From assembly GCF_036346295.1 (NCBI RefSeq), contig NZ_CP107819.1:7254001-7318000 (forward strand): DNA of 64,000 nucleotides, in the 5' to 3' direction. The stretch comes from Streptomyces sp. NBC_00536 (lineage in GTDB: Bacteria; Actinomycetota; Actinomycetes; Streptomycetales; Streptomycetaceae). Shown here piece by piece: positions 18,198-26,138 of this stretch; positions within the stretch are counted from its first letter, which is position 1, and each line of letters opens with the position of its first letter. The translations under genes were made by a program, and so were the position numbers. The notes beneath the pieces are model-generated. The model saw only the letters and a program-made list of their open reading frames with translations, had not been told where the DNA came from and did not search any database.

Positions 18198-18389
18198 ATG
18201 CCCGCTGCCACCCGTTGCTTCCTCGCCCTCTCCGTCCTGCTGGCGTGCGGGGTGTCCGCCGTCGCGGTGGGCCACGGATCCTCGGCGGACGACGGCGGGC
18301 ACCGCTCCGGGAGCAGCGCCACCACCACGCTCGCGGACAGCCTCATGGACACCAGCTGGGGCGACGAGTACATCAAGCCGCAGCACTGA
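18198..18389 (+). CDS. Small exported peptide (63 aa) with DTSWG motif, unknown function
   Basis: The ATG is preceded by CAGGAG at ideal spacing. Residues 1-25 form a Sec-type signal peptide: Arg6, a hydrophobic core CFLALSVLLAC, then GVSAVAVG. LLAC is a poor lipobox, so a lipoprotein is possible but unlikely. The mature part, about 38 residues, is Ser/Thr/Gly/Asp-rich and ends with DTSWGDEYIKPQH. It has no mature Cys and does not look like a lanthipeptide core. It is the first gene of an apparent operon with the lanthipeptide synthetase (55-base gap) and diverges from a LuxR-type regulator. A secreted signal peptide sensed with that regulator is my favoured guess; I recognise no characterised homologue. 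Confidence 0.65.
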   Translation: MPAATRCFLALSVLLACGVSAVAVGHGSSADDGGHRSGSSATTTLADSLMDTSWGDEYIKPQH

Positions 18390-18444
18390 GGCCGCCCGCC
18401 GCCGCCCGTCCGCCCGTCCGTCGTGAAGTGAGAGGCCGAAGAAC

Positions 18445-21411
18445 GTGCCATCCCTGCCTGTGACCCCCTCCCGGTCCGGACACGGGCCCCGAGAGCGGGC
18501 CGAGCGTCCGGCGGACCTCGCGCTCCTGCCGGACCTGGTACGCGCCGTCATCGCCCGCTCCGCACGGGGGGCGGAGCGGGCGGACGGCGCGACGGGGGCC
18601 TCGGCCGGGGACGGCACGGGCGGTACGGGTGGTACGGGCGGCGCGGCGGGCGACTGGTCCGTGACGCCGGGCGAGTTCTGGTGCCACGTGGTCCCGGCAG
18701 GCCGGCCGGTCCGGCGCACCCAGGGGTGGAAGCTGCACGTCTCGGCCACCCCGCTCGCCGCGCCGGTGGCCCTGGCGCGCGCCGCCGAGGTGCTCGTGGC
18801 CCACCGTGCCGCCTTCAAGTTCGCGGGGAGCCCGGCGCGGGTGGCGGCCCTGGTCTCGGGGCGCTTCGAGCGGGGCGGAGGCGGCAAGTTCATCACCGTG
18901 TACCCGTCGGACGACGACCAGTTCCGGCTGCTCGCCGAGGAACTCCACCACGCCACGCTCGGGCTGCCCGGGCCCGCCGTCCTCTCCGACCGCCGCTATC
19001 TGCCGGACAGTCAGGTCTCGTACCGGTTCGGGGTGTTCGCGGGAGTCCAGGAACTGACCGCCGACGGCTGCTTCGCCACCCTGCTGACCGACCCTGAGGG
19101 GCGGCGGGTCGCCGACGAGCGCAACGCCTGGTTCAGTCCGCCCGCCTGGGCCGACGACCCGTTCCCCGAGCGCACGGCCGCGCCGGTCCGCAGCGCCGCC
19201 ACCGCGAAGCCGGTCCTGCTGGGCGGCCGGTATCTGGTGCGGGGCGCTATCCAGCACTCCAACAAGGGCGGTGTGTTCCGCGCCGAGGACACCGAGACCG
19301 GCGCGCAGGTCGTCGTCAAGCAGGCCCGGCCCCATGTGGCGGCAGGCCTGGAGGGGCTGGACGTACGGGACCTGCTGCGCCGGGAGGCGACCCTGCTGGA
19401 ACGATTCGGCAAGGTCTTCCCGGACCGGGTGCCCGCGCTGGCCGAGGTGTTCGAGCAGCAGGGCAGCGTGTTCCTCGCGGCGGAGACCGTCCCCGGCGCC
19501 ACCCTGCGCCGTACGGTCGCCGAGCGCCTCGTCCAGAGCGGCGCCGCCTGCCCCGACGACGCCACGGCCGACTCGCTGGTCCGGCAGCTCATCGAACTGG
19601 TCGCCGCCGCCCATGAGTTGGGCATCACCCTGCACGACTTCAACCCGAACAACGTCATGGTCACCCCGGACGGCCGGCTCCTCCTGATCGACCTGGAGAT
19701 GGCGGCCCGGGTGGGCGAGCGCTGGATGCTCGGGGCCACCCCCGGCTACACCGCCCCCGAACTGCGGGCCGCCCCCCAGGTGGCCCCCGCCATGGGGCCC
19801 GAGGTCGACCTGTACGCCCTGGGCGCGACGGTCCTGCATGCCCTGAGCGGCGCCGACCCCCTCTTCGCCGAGGACCGGCCCGCGGCGGACGCCCGGCCGG
19901 ACGAGGACCGCCTCGCCCACCTGGTCGGCCTGCTCGCCCGTGACCACGGCCCGCTCCGGCACTTCGCCCCGCTGGTCCTCGCACTGATGCGGGACGAGCC
20001 CGCCGAGCGCTGGACGCTGGACGAGGCCCGGCACTTCCTCACCGCGGACCGGCCCGCCCCGCGCGCCGAGGACGCACCGAGCACGGCCACCCCGGCGCCC
20101 GCGGCGCCCACCCCGGCCCGTGCGGCGGACGGCTCGTCCCGCGCCGCGGATGACCCGGCCCGTGCGGCGGACGTCCGGGACCGCCTGGTGCGCGACGGCA
20201 TCGCGCACCTCCTGGCCACCATGGGCCCGCGGGACGCCGACCGGCTCTGGCCCTCGGACACCTTCGGCTCGACCTGCGACCCCGTGGCCGTACAGCACGG
20301 TTCGGCGGGCGCGGTGGCCGTACTGGCACGGGCCCTCGGCGAGTGGGACGACCACGGCGCCGGTGCGCCCGACGGGCCGGGCGCCCTCACCCGGGAGGCC
20401 CTGCGCGAAGGGCTGCGTACCGCCGCGCTGTGGACGGCGGACCGGCAGGACGCCCTGCCCTGGACCCTGCCGGGACTGCACTTCGGCCGCTCCGGCACGG
20501 CCTGGGCGCTGCTCGACGCCGCCGGCGCGCTCGACGACCCGGCCCTGGCCGGACGGGCCACCGCGCTCGCCCTGGGGCTCCCCGTCCACTGGCCCAACCC
20601 CGACGTCACCCACGGCGCCGCCGGATCCGGCCTGACCCAGCTGCACTTCTGGCGGACCACGGGCGACCCCCGCTTCCTGGAGCGGGCCGGGCAGGTCGCC
20701 GAAGGGCTGCTCGCGGCGGCCCGGCACACCCCCGAGGGCGTGTTCTGGCCGGTGCCGGAGGACTTCGACTCCGGGCTGGCGGGGGCCTGGCACTACGGCT
20801 TCGCCCACGGCGTCGCCGGAGTCGGCACCTTCCTGCTGCTCGCGGCCGAAGCCACCGGGGACGACCGCTTCCTGAAGGCGGCCGTCGAGGCGGGCGGCAC
20901 CCTGACCACCGCCGCCCGCGGCGGCCCGGCGGGCACGCTGTGGCCCGTGGACCGGGCCCGGCACCTGTCCGGCTCGCCCGACCTCGCCCGGCACTGGTGC
21001 AACGGTTCCTCCGGGGCCGGCACCTTCCTGGTCCGCCTCTGGGCGGCGACGGGCCGGACCGACGACGTCACCCGCGGCCTGGTGGAGGGCGCGGCCCTCG
21101 CCGTACGGGCCGGACGGTTCGGTGACTCGCCCGCCGCGTGCCACGGACTGGCGGGCAACGCCGAGTTCCTGCTCGACGCCGCCGCGCTGACGGGCGACGA
21201 CGGCCACCGGGCGGGTGCGGAACTGCTGGCCGAGCACATGGCGGCGCAGGCGGTCCTGCGCGACGGCCGGCTGCTGGTGCCGGACGACAACCGCAAGGGC
21301 GTGCTCGCCGAGTACGCCACCGGGCTGGCCGGCAGCCTCTCGCTGCTGCTGCGGATGCGCTCCGGCGGCCCGCGTGCCTGGCTGCCCGAGGGCGAAAGCG
21401 CCCACCTCTGA
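18445..21411 (+). CDS. lanL: Class IV-like lanthionine synthetase (lyase-kinase-LanC)
   Basis: A 988-residue three-part RiPP enzyme. Residues about 60-240 form the lyase-like N-terminal domain (GWKLHVSAT, KFITVYP, VSYRFGVF). Residues about 255-540 are a Ser/Thr-kinase-like domain with VVVKQ (Lys292), HDFNPNNV (catalytic Asp398) and IDLE (Asp416). Residues about 570-985 are the LanC cyclase. LanC zinc ligands are present: Cys852 in WCNGSSG and Cys899-His900 in CHGLAG. Class III LanKC enzymes lack these, so class IV (LanL, venezuelin type) fits better. It should phosphorylate and dehydrate Ser/Thr of the precursor, then add Cys thiols to form (methyl)lanthionine. The N-terminus carries a Gly/Thr-rich low-complexity linker (about 45-70). 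Start GTG 18445. The precursor gene follows 73 bases downstream. Confidence 0.9.
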   Translation: MPSLPVTPSRSGHGPRERAERPADLALLPDLVRAVIARSARGAERADGATGASAGDGTGGTGGTGGAAGDWSVTPGEFWCHVVPAGRPVRRTQGWKLHVSATPLAAPVALARAAEVLVAHRAAFKFAGSPARVAALVSGRFERGGGGKFITVYPSDDDQFRLLAEELHHATLGLPGPAVLSDRRYLPDSQVSYRFGVFAGVQELTADGCFATLLTDPEGRRVADERNAWFSPPAWADDPFPERTAAPVRSAATAKPVLLGGRYLVRGAIQHSNKGGVFRAEDTETGAQVVVKQARPHVAAGLEGLDVRDLLRREATLLERFGKVFPDRVPALAEVFEQQGSVFLAAETVPGATLRRTVAERLVQSGAACPDDATADSLVRQLIELVAAAHELGITLHDFNPNNVMVTPDGRLLLIDLEMAARVGERWMLGATPGYTAPELRAAPQVAPAMGPEVDLYALGATVLHALSGADPLFAEDRPAADARPDEDRLAHLVGLLARDHGPLRHFAPLVLALMRDEPAERWTLDEARHFLTADRPAPRAEDAPSTATPAPAAPTPARAADGSSRAADDPARAADVRDRLVRDGIAHLLATMGPRDADRLWPSDTFGSTCDPVAVQHGSAGAVAVLARALGEWDDHGAGAPDGPGALTREALREGLRTAALWTADRQDALPWTLPGLHFGRSGTAWALLDAAGALDDPALAGRATALALGLPVHWPNPDVTHGAAGSGLTQLHFWRTTGDPRFLERAGQVAEGLLAAARHTPEGVFWPVPEDFDSGLAGAWHYGFAHGVAGVGTFLLLAAEATGDDRFLKAAVEAGGTLTTAARGGPAGTLWPVDRARHLSGSPDLARHWCNGSSGAGTFLVRLWAATGRTDDVTRGLVEGAALAVRAGRFGDSPAACHGLAGNAEFLLDAAALTGDDGHRAGAELLAEHMAAQAVLRDGRLLVPDDNRKGVLAEYATGLAGSLSLLLRMRSGGPRAWLPEGESAHL

Positions 21412-21484
21412 ACTTCCGGTGGCCGTCGGCCACCGGCAGCCGGTCCGTCAGGACCGGTACACCTCCCAACAGAAGGAGTCCATC

Positions 21485-21610
21485 ATGATGGAGTTCGACA
21501 TCGACGCCCTGCAGGTCCTCCCCGCCGACCTGGCCACGGAGAACGCCCTCGGTGAGGAGCACGCCGCCGCGCTCATCACCGCCTGTCGCATCCACTTCAG
21601 CGGCTGCTGA
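21485..21610 (+). CDS. lanA: Lanthipeptide precursor peptide (41 aa)
   Basis: A small gene with a strong AAGGAG site 6 bases before ATG 21485; an adjacent ATG at 21488 is also in frame. The leader begins MMEFDIDALQVLPAD, an amphipathic acidic segment like those of class III/IV leaders. The C-terminal core is about a dozen residues, ending ITACRIHFSGC. It contains Thr32, Cys34, Ser39 and Cys41, so two (methyl)lanthionines are possible, either as two small T-x-C and S-x-C rings or one larger ring. There is no double-Gly or NPxA cleavage site, and no dedicated protease or transporter lies beside it. Being 3' of the synthetase and followed by a strong terminator supports a real precursor. Confidence 0.85.
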   Translation: MMEFDIDALQVLPADLATENALGEEHAAALITACRIHFSGC

Positions 21611-21646
21611 AGTCGTTAACGACTGAAGGGCGGGCCCTGGGCCCGC
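21611..21646. other. Two adjacent palindromes behind the precursor gene
   Basis: AGTCGTTAACGACT (21611-21624) is a perfect 14-base palindrome beginning right after the stop codon. GCGGGCCC-T-GGGCCCGC (21630-21646) is a second near-perfect one. With the terminator at 21651-21687 they make three consecutive dyads in under 80 bases, which could stabilise the precursor mRNA 3' end or bind a protein. Confidence 0.6.
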
Positions 21647-21650
21647 GCAC

Positions 21651-21687
21651 AAGGAGGGGACCAGCCCGGGGGGCTGGTCCCCTCCTT
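21651..21687. terminator. Strong bidirectional terminator hairpin
   Basis: Perfect 16-base arms AAGGAGGGGACCAGCC and GGCTGGTCCCCTCCTT surround a 5-base CGGGG loop. It separates the convergent precursor gene (ending 21610) and the hydrolase gene (ending 21706) and can serve both strands. Confidence 0.85.
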
Positions 21688-21705
21688 GGTTCCGAAACCG
21701 CCCGG

Positions 21706-23322
21706 TCAGAAGCGGTCCGGGGCGGACGGCAGGGGGAGGCCCGGTCCGGTCCGCCGCTCGCCCGGCGGCGGTGTGGCGGCCCGGCAGTTCACGTCCCGCG
21801 CCGGGAGCCGCCCCGTGGCCAGGTAGCCGGTCACGGTCGCGGTCACGCAGGAGCCGGGGTCGGCGAGGTACACCCCGTGGCCCTCACCGCCCAGCGCCAG
21901 CACCATCCGTGACCCGCGCAGGGCGCGGTGCAGCCCCTCCCCGCTGACCAGCGGGGTCTGCGAGTCCCATTCGTTCTGCACGGTCAGCACGTCCGCCCGG
22001 GTCCGCACCGCAGTCACCGGCTCCAGCGGCCGCTGCCAGAAGGCGCACGGCTTGATGTTGGAGGCGAAGTCCCCGTACAGCGGGTACGCGGCCTTGTCCC
22101 GGACCGCGTCGCTCCGGTACCGCTCCGGGTCGCGCGGCCAGTCGTCCGTGTCCCCGCACACCACCGACCAGAAGACGGCCAGGCCGTTGTCGGAGGCCGG
22201 TTCGCCGGCCGCGGACCGGGCGGCGCCGAGCGCCGCGCGCAGCGACGGGACGCCGGCGGGCGGGGGCGTCCCGTCGGCCGCCGCCTTGACCGCGGCGATG
22301 AGGGGGGCCGCCCGGGCGGGGGAGAAGAACAGCGGGCGGGCGGCCCGGATCGAGTCGCCGGTCAGCTTCTCGCCCTGGAACTCGATGGGGTCGCGGTCGG
22401 CCCGCGCCACCAGCGCCCAGAACGTCGCGGAGACCGCGGCCGGGGTGGCGCCGAGGTGGAACTCGGCGTCGCGCCCGGCCGTCCACCGGGTCCACCGGTC
22501 GAAGGCGGGCCCGGCCTCCGTCGCCCAGGTCCGCATCATGTCGCGCCACACGCGCCCCGGGTCCACCCCGCTGTCGAGGACGAAGCGGTCGGCGCGGTCC
22601 GGGAACAGCTGGGTGTAGACCGCGCCGAGGTAGGTCCCGTACGAGTAGCCGAGGTAGGAGATCCGGCGCTCGCCCAGGGCCGAGCGGATCGTGTCCATGT
22701 CGCGGGCGGTGTCGCGGGTGGTGAGGTACGGAAGGACCGCCCCGGCCCGGGCGCGGCACTTGTCGGCGACCGTGCGCGCCCAGGCGACGTCGGCGGCGAA
22801 GGTCTCGGGATGGTAGGGCCGGTCGACGCTCTGCTCGGCGGCGTCCAGGCCGCAGCTGACGGGGCTGCTGGCGCCCACGCCGCGCGGGTCGAAGCCGATC
22901 AGGTCGTACCGGTCGCGCACCTCCGGGGGCAGCACGTCGAGGATCTGCAGGGGCAGGTCGAGCCCGGCACCGCCCGGCCCGCCGGGGTTGAGCAGCAGGA
23001 CCCCGTGCCGCTTGGCGGGGTTCTCGCTCTTGATCCGGGAGATCGCGAGGTCGAGCAACGGGCCCCGGGGGCGCTGGTGGTCGAGCGGGACCTTGATGGT
23101 CGCGCACTCGTACGCGGCCGGGCGGTCGGCGGCGCAGCGGTGCCACGAGGGCTGCCGGGCGAGGGCGTCGCCGTAGGCCGAGGCCGGGGCGGAGGAAGCA
23201 GGGTGGGACAACGGGACGGACGCGGCGGCCCCGGTCGCGGACAGCAGCGGGACGGTGGTGGCGAGGAGTCCGGCGGCGGCGAGCAGGGGCGCGAGGCGTT
23301 TCATACGCGCGAGGCGTTTCAT
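21706..23322 (-). CDS. Secreted alpha/beta-hydrolase, tripeptidyl aminopeptidase-like
   Basis: An exported serine hydrolase of about 538 residues, similar to the Streptomyces SlpD/SlpE/Tap group (alpha/beta-hydrolase fold plus TAP-like C-terminal domain). The N-terminus MKRLARMKRLAPLLAAAG is a signal peptide. An 18-base direct duplication repeats MKRLA, so starts at 23322 and 23304 are both plausible. The nucleophile is the serine of GYSYG, with Asp in QNEWDSQTP and His in GEGHGVYL. NPGGPGGAG supplies the oxyanion region. Such enzymes remove tripeptides from secreted-protein N-termini. It converges on the lanthipeptide precursor across a strong terminator, so it is not in that operon, although trimming of a leader peptide outside the cell is conceivable. 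Confidence 0.85.
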   Translation of the reverse strand: MKRLARMKRLAPLLAAAGLLATTVPLLSATGAAASVPLSHPASSAPASAYGDALARQPSWHRCAADRPAAYECATIKVPLDHQRPRGPLLDLAISRIKSENPAKRHGVLLLNPGGPGGAGLDLPLQILDVLPPEVRDRYDLIGFDPRGVGASSPVSCGLDAAEQSVDRPYHPETFAADVAWARTVADKCRARAGAVLPYLTTRDTARDMDTIRSALGERRISYLGYSYGTYLGAVYTQLFPDRADRFVLDSGVDPGRVWRDMMRTWATEAGPAFDRWTRWTAGRDAEFHLGATPAAVSATFWALVARADRDPIEFQGEKLTGDSIRAARPLFFSPARAAPLIAAVKAAADGTPPPAGVPSLRAALGAARSAAGEPASDNGLAVFWSVVCGDTDDWPRDPERYRSDAVRDKAAYPLYGDFASNIKPCAFWQRPLEPVTAVRTRADVLTVQNEWDSQTPLVSGEGLHRALRGSRMVLALGGEGHGVYLADPGSCVTATVTGYLATGRLPARDVNCRAATPPPGERRTGPGLPLPSAPDRF

Positions 23323-23584
23323 GCGCACGAGGAGCCGTTCCTTTCGGCGGGCGGTCCGATCCCTTGTCACCCTGGCGTACGGACCGGCCGGGCGAATCAT
23401 CCCGGAGCGTCGGCCCGTCTCCGCCGAACGAATGAGCCCGGATCCGGACAATTGACCGGAATTCAGCGGTGGTTTCACCCGTCCTGGTGGAACCGGGCCG
23501 GTCGGCGCGGGGAGAACCGATTCGCTGCCGCGGGGTCGGCATACGGTCCCCCTGACCCCCTCGCCGATCTTGAGGAGACCTTCC

Positions 23585-23938
23585 GTGAAGCTTCGCAACG
23601 CCGTGACCGCGGGCCTGGCCGGGCTGGTGCTCGCCCTCGCCGTACCCGGCTCCGCCTTCGCCGCGACCGGCGAGTTCAGCTACACCTTCACCGACGACCG
23701 GGGCGAGGTCCTGACCGTCGCCCTGCACGACCCGCGGAGCGAGGAGTGCGTCAACCTGCCCTACGTCGGCAACGACTGGGTCGAGCCGGGCCACACCCCG
23801 CACAACGCCACGAACGAGAAGGTGACGGTCTACCTGGGCGCCGACTGCGAGGGTCCGGAGTGGGACCTCCGCGCCCACGGCAAGCCGGCCACCGACAAGC
23901 TGAAGGTCCGTTCGGTGTACTTCCACAGCCAGGGCTGA
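23585..23938 (+). CDS. Small secreted protein, unknown function
   Basis: A 117-residue product with a clear signal peptide (VKLRNAVTAGLAGLVLALAV, then AFA cleavage near 27). The mature domain of about 90 residues has two cysteines (SEECVNL and GADCEG) that could form a disulfide. It is beta-rich and acidic at its start (FTDDRGEV). The GTG start follows GAGGAG at 7 bases. I do not recognise a characterised family. It stands alone between a divergent hydrolase gene and a hairpin at 23951-23994. The 255-base region before it shows no gene. Confidence 0.75.
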   Translation: MKLRNAVTAGLAGLVLALAVPGSAFAATGEFSYTFTDDRGEVLTVALHDPRSEECVNLPYVGNDWVEPGHTPHNATNEKVTVYLGADCEGPEWDLRAHGKPATDKLKVRSVYFHSQG

Positions 23939-23950
23939 CCCGGACCGGTG

Positions 23951-23994
23951 CGGGCCGTCGCTCCGTGGTCACCCGGCCGCGGGGCGACGGCCCG
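23951..23994 (+). terminator. Hairpin after the small secreted protein gene
   Basis: Perfect 11-base arms CGGGCCGTCGC (23951-23961) and GCGACGGCCCG (23984-23994) start 13 bases after the stop codon and lie before the next gene on the same strand. Confidence 0.6.
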
Positions 23995-24065
23995 GGTTCG
24001 GACACAATGCGGGTACGGACACGATGCGGTGCGGACCATGCGGGGAACGCCGGGAAGGAACAGCG

Positions 24066-25133
24066 ATGAGCGACGAGGCCGACGAGGACAACACCGTCCT
24101 GGTGACCACCGAGGGCCGCACCGGCCGGATCACCCTCAACCGCCCCCGGGCCCTCAACTCCCTCACCCGCCCCATGGTGCTGCGGATGACGGCGGCGCTC
24201 AGCGCCTGGGAAAACGACCCGGAGATCACCCAGGTCCTCATCACCGGCTCGGGGGAGCGCGGGCTGTGCGCGGGCGGTGACATCCGGGCCATCCACGCGG
24301 ACGCCCGCGCGGGCGGGACGGCCTCCGCGGACTTCTGGCGCGACGAGTACCGGCTCAACGCCCGGATCGCCCGCTACCCCAAGCCGTACGTCGCCCTCAT
24401 GGACGGCATCGTGATGGGCGGCGGGGTCGGGGTCTCCGCCCACGGCAGCGTCCGGATCGTCACCGAACGCTCCCGGGTGGCCATGCCCGAGACCGGCATC
24501 GGCTTCGTCCCCGACGTCGGCGGCACCCACCTGCTGGCCCGGGCCCCCGGCGAGCTGGGCACCCACCTCGCCCTCACCGGCTCGGCGGTCGGCGCGGCCG
24601 ACGCGCTGCTGTGCGGGCTCGCCGACCACTTCGTCCCCGCCGTCCGGCTGGCGGACCTCGCCGCCGCCCTCGCCGCCGAGCCCGTGGCCGACGTGCTGCC
24701 CCGGTACGCCGGACCCGCCCCCGAGGGCGACCTGGCCCGGCAGCGCGAGTGGATCGACCACTGCTACGCCGCCGGCACGGTCGAGGCGATCGTGGACCGG
24801 CTGTCCCGGCACGGCGACCCGGCGGCCAAGGAAACCGCCGAAACGATCCTGTCCAAGTCGCCCACCGCCCTCAAGGTCACCCTCGCCGCCGTCCGCCGGG
24901 CCCGTGCCCTCGGCTTGCTGGAGCGGGTGCTGGAGCAGGAGTTCCGGGTGTCCTGCGCCGCGCTGTCCTCGCCCGACCTGGTCGAGGGCATCCGGGCCCA
25001 GGTCATCGACAAGGACCGCACGCCCCACTGGTCCCCGGCCGACCTCGCCCTCGTCCGCGACGAGGACGTGGAACGGTACTTCGCCCCGCTCGGAGCCGAC
25101 CGCGAACTGCGCCTGGCCGCCGACGCCCGCTGA
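24066..25133 (+). CDS. 3-hydroxyisobutyryl-CoA hydrolase (crotonase superfamily)
   Basis: A 355-residue enoyl-CoA hydratase/isomerase-fold protein. LNRPRALNSLT, the oxyanion-hole segment GLCAGGDIRAIH and the glycine-rich MGGGVGVSAHG are typical. The active-site glutamate sits in MPETGIGFVPDVGGTH, a pattern characteristic of 3-hydroxyisobutyryl-CoA hydrolases rather than short-chain hydratases. The long C-terminal extension (HWSPADL, VERYF) also fits HIBCH. The role is hydrolysis of 3-hydroxyisobutyryl-CoA in valine degradation. The ATG follows GGAAGGAA. It is monocistronic and converges on the SDR gene with only 38 bases between. Confidence 0.88.
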   Translation: MSDEADEDNTVLVTTEGRTGRITLNRPRALNSLTRPMVLRMTAALSAWENDPEITQVLITGSGERGLCAGGDIRAIHADARAGGTASADFWRDEYRLNARIARYPKPYVALMDGIVMGGGVGVSAHGSVRIVTERSRVAMPETGIGFVPDVGGTHLLARAPGELGTHLALTGSAVGAADALLCGLADHFVPAVRLADLAAALAAEPVADVLPRYAGPAPEGDLARQREWIDHCYAAGTVEAIVDRLSRHGDPAAKETAETILSKSPTALKVTLAAVRRARALGLLERVLEQEFRVSCAALSSPDLVEGIRAQVIDKDRTPHWSPADLALVRDEDVERYFAPLGADRELRLAADAR

Positions 25134-25171
25134 GCCGCGCGCGGGCTACGGGCGCGGGCCACGGGCACGGC

Positions 25172-26095
25172 TCAGCGGTAGCCCGTGGTGTCGGCCGGGC
25201 GCCCCGGGTCCTGCACCTCGACCATGTACCGCCAGGCGTCCGGGCGGCTCCCGTCGACATCCGTGAACCCGTAGACCCCGGCCAGCTGACCACTGGAGAG
25301 GGACTGCCCGTTCCAGCGCGCCCGCTCCGGATCGGCGGCCAGCGCCGCGACCGCCCGGCCGACGTACGACGGGGTCTCCGAGATCGCGAAGTGCGGGACC
25401 TTCTCCAGGGCGTCCCGCCACGTCGCCTCCGTCACCCCGAAGGCGTCGAGCATCATCTCCGAGCGCAGCCAGCCGGGCGTGAGCGCCACCGCGCTCGCCC
25501 CGCGCGGCCCCACCTCGTGCCCGAGCGCGAACGCCATCCGCAGCACGGACGACTTGGCCAGGTCGTAGAAGAACGAGACCCGGTAGCGGTCCGCGTTGTA
25601 CTCCGCCGTACCGTCCGTCATCTCCACCACCAGACCGCCCGGCTCGCGCAGCAGCAACGGCAGCGCGAAGTGGCTGGTGACGGCATGGGTCTCGACCGCG
25701 AGCCGCAGCAGCCGCAGCCCGTTGTCCAGATCGTGCTCCCACACCGTGCTCTCCCACTCGAAGAGCCGCTCCCCGCCCCAGATGTCGTTGACGAGCACGT
25801 CCAGCCGGCCCTGCTCGGCGTCGATCCGGGCGACCACCGCTTCGACCTGCTCCGGCACCAGGTGGTCCGCGACGATCGCGATGCCCCGCCCGCCCGCCGC
25901 CGTGACCAGCTCGGCCGTCTCCTCGATCGTCTCGGGCCGGTCGTACTCCGAGCGCCCGCCGCGGGTGCTGCGCCCGGTCACGTACACGGTCGCGCCGCGC
26001 GCGCCCAGTTCCACGGCGATGCCCCGGCCCGCGCCGCGGGTCGCCCCCGCGACGAGGGCGACCCTTCCCGTCAGCGATGTCTGTGATCCCGTCAT
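25172..26095 (-). CDS. Short-chain dehydrogenase/reductase
   Basis: A 307-residue classical SDR. The NAD(P)-binding motif is GATRGAGRG at 18-26. Arg42 and Arg45 after beta-2 (VTGRSTRGG) suggest NADP preference. The active site shows Tyr and Lys in FFYDLAKSS, and PGWLRSEMM is the usual cofactor-side loop. The IWGG in place of NNAG after beta-4 is a feature of a subgroup often annotated only as SDR. The substrate is unknown. It is third in a same-strand run MarR, isochorismatase-like, SDR (gaps 88 and 43 bases), so it is probably controlled by that MarR regulator. Confidence 0.85.
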   Translation of the reverse strand: MTGSQTSLTGRVALVAGATRGAGRGIAVELGARGATVYVTGRSTRGGRSEYDRPETIEETAELVTAAGGRGIAIVADHLVPEQVEAVVARIDAEQGRLDVLVNDIWGGERLFEWESTVWEHDLDNGLRLLRLAVETHAVTSHFALPLLLREPGGLVVEMTDGTAEYNADRYRVSFFYDLAKSSVLRMAFALGHEVGPRGASAVALTPGWLRSEMMLDAFGVTEATWRDALEKVPHFAISETPSYVGRAVAALAADPERARWNGQSLSSGQLAGVYGFTDVDGSRPDAWRYMVEVQDPGRPADTTGYR

Positions 26096-26138
26096 GCCGG
26101 GAGCCTAGTGCTGCGACCGGCCCGGCCCGGGCCGCCGG

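Noticed and set aside
18198..18389. Small exported peptide as a second lanthipeptide precursor
   Set aside because: It has a Sec signal peptide rather than a leader, and no cysteine in the mature part, so no lanthionine could form.
18445..21411. Class III (LanKC) lanthipeptide synthetase
   Set aside because: Class III cyclase domains lack the zinc ligands, whereas this one has WCNG and CHG with Cys and His intact.
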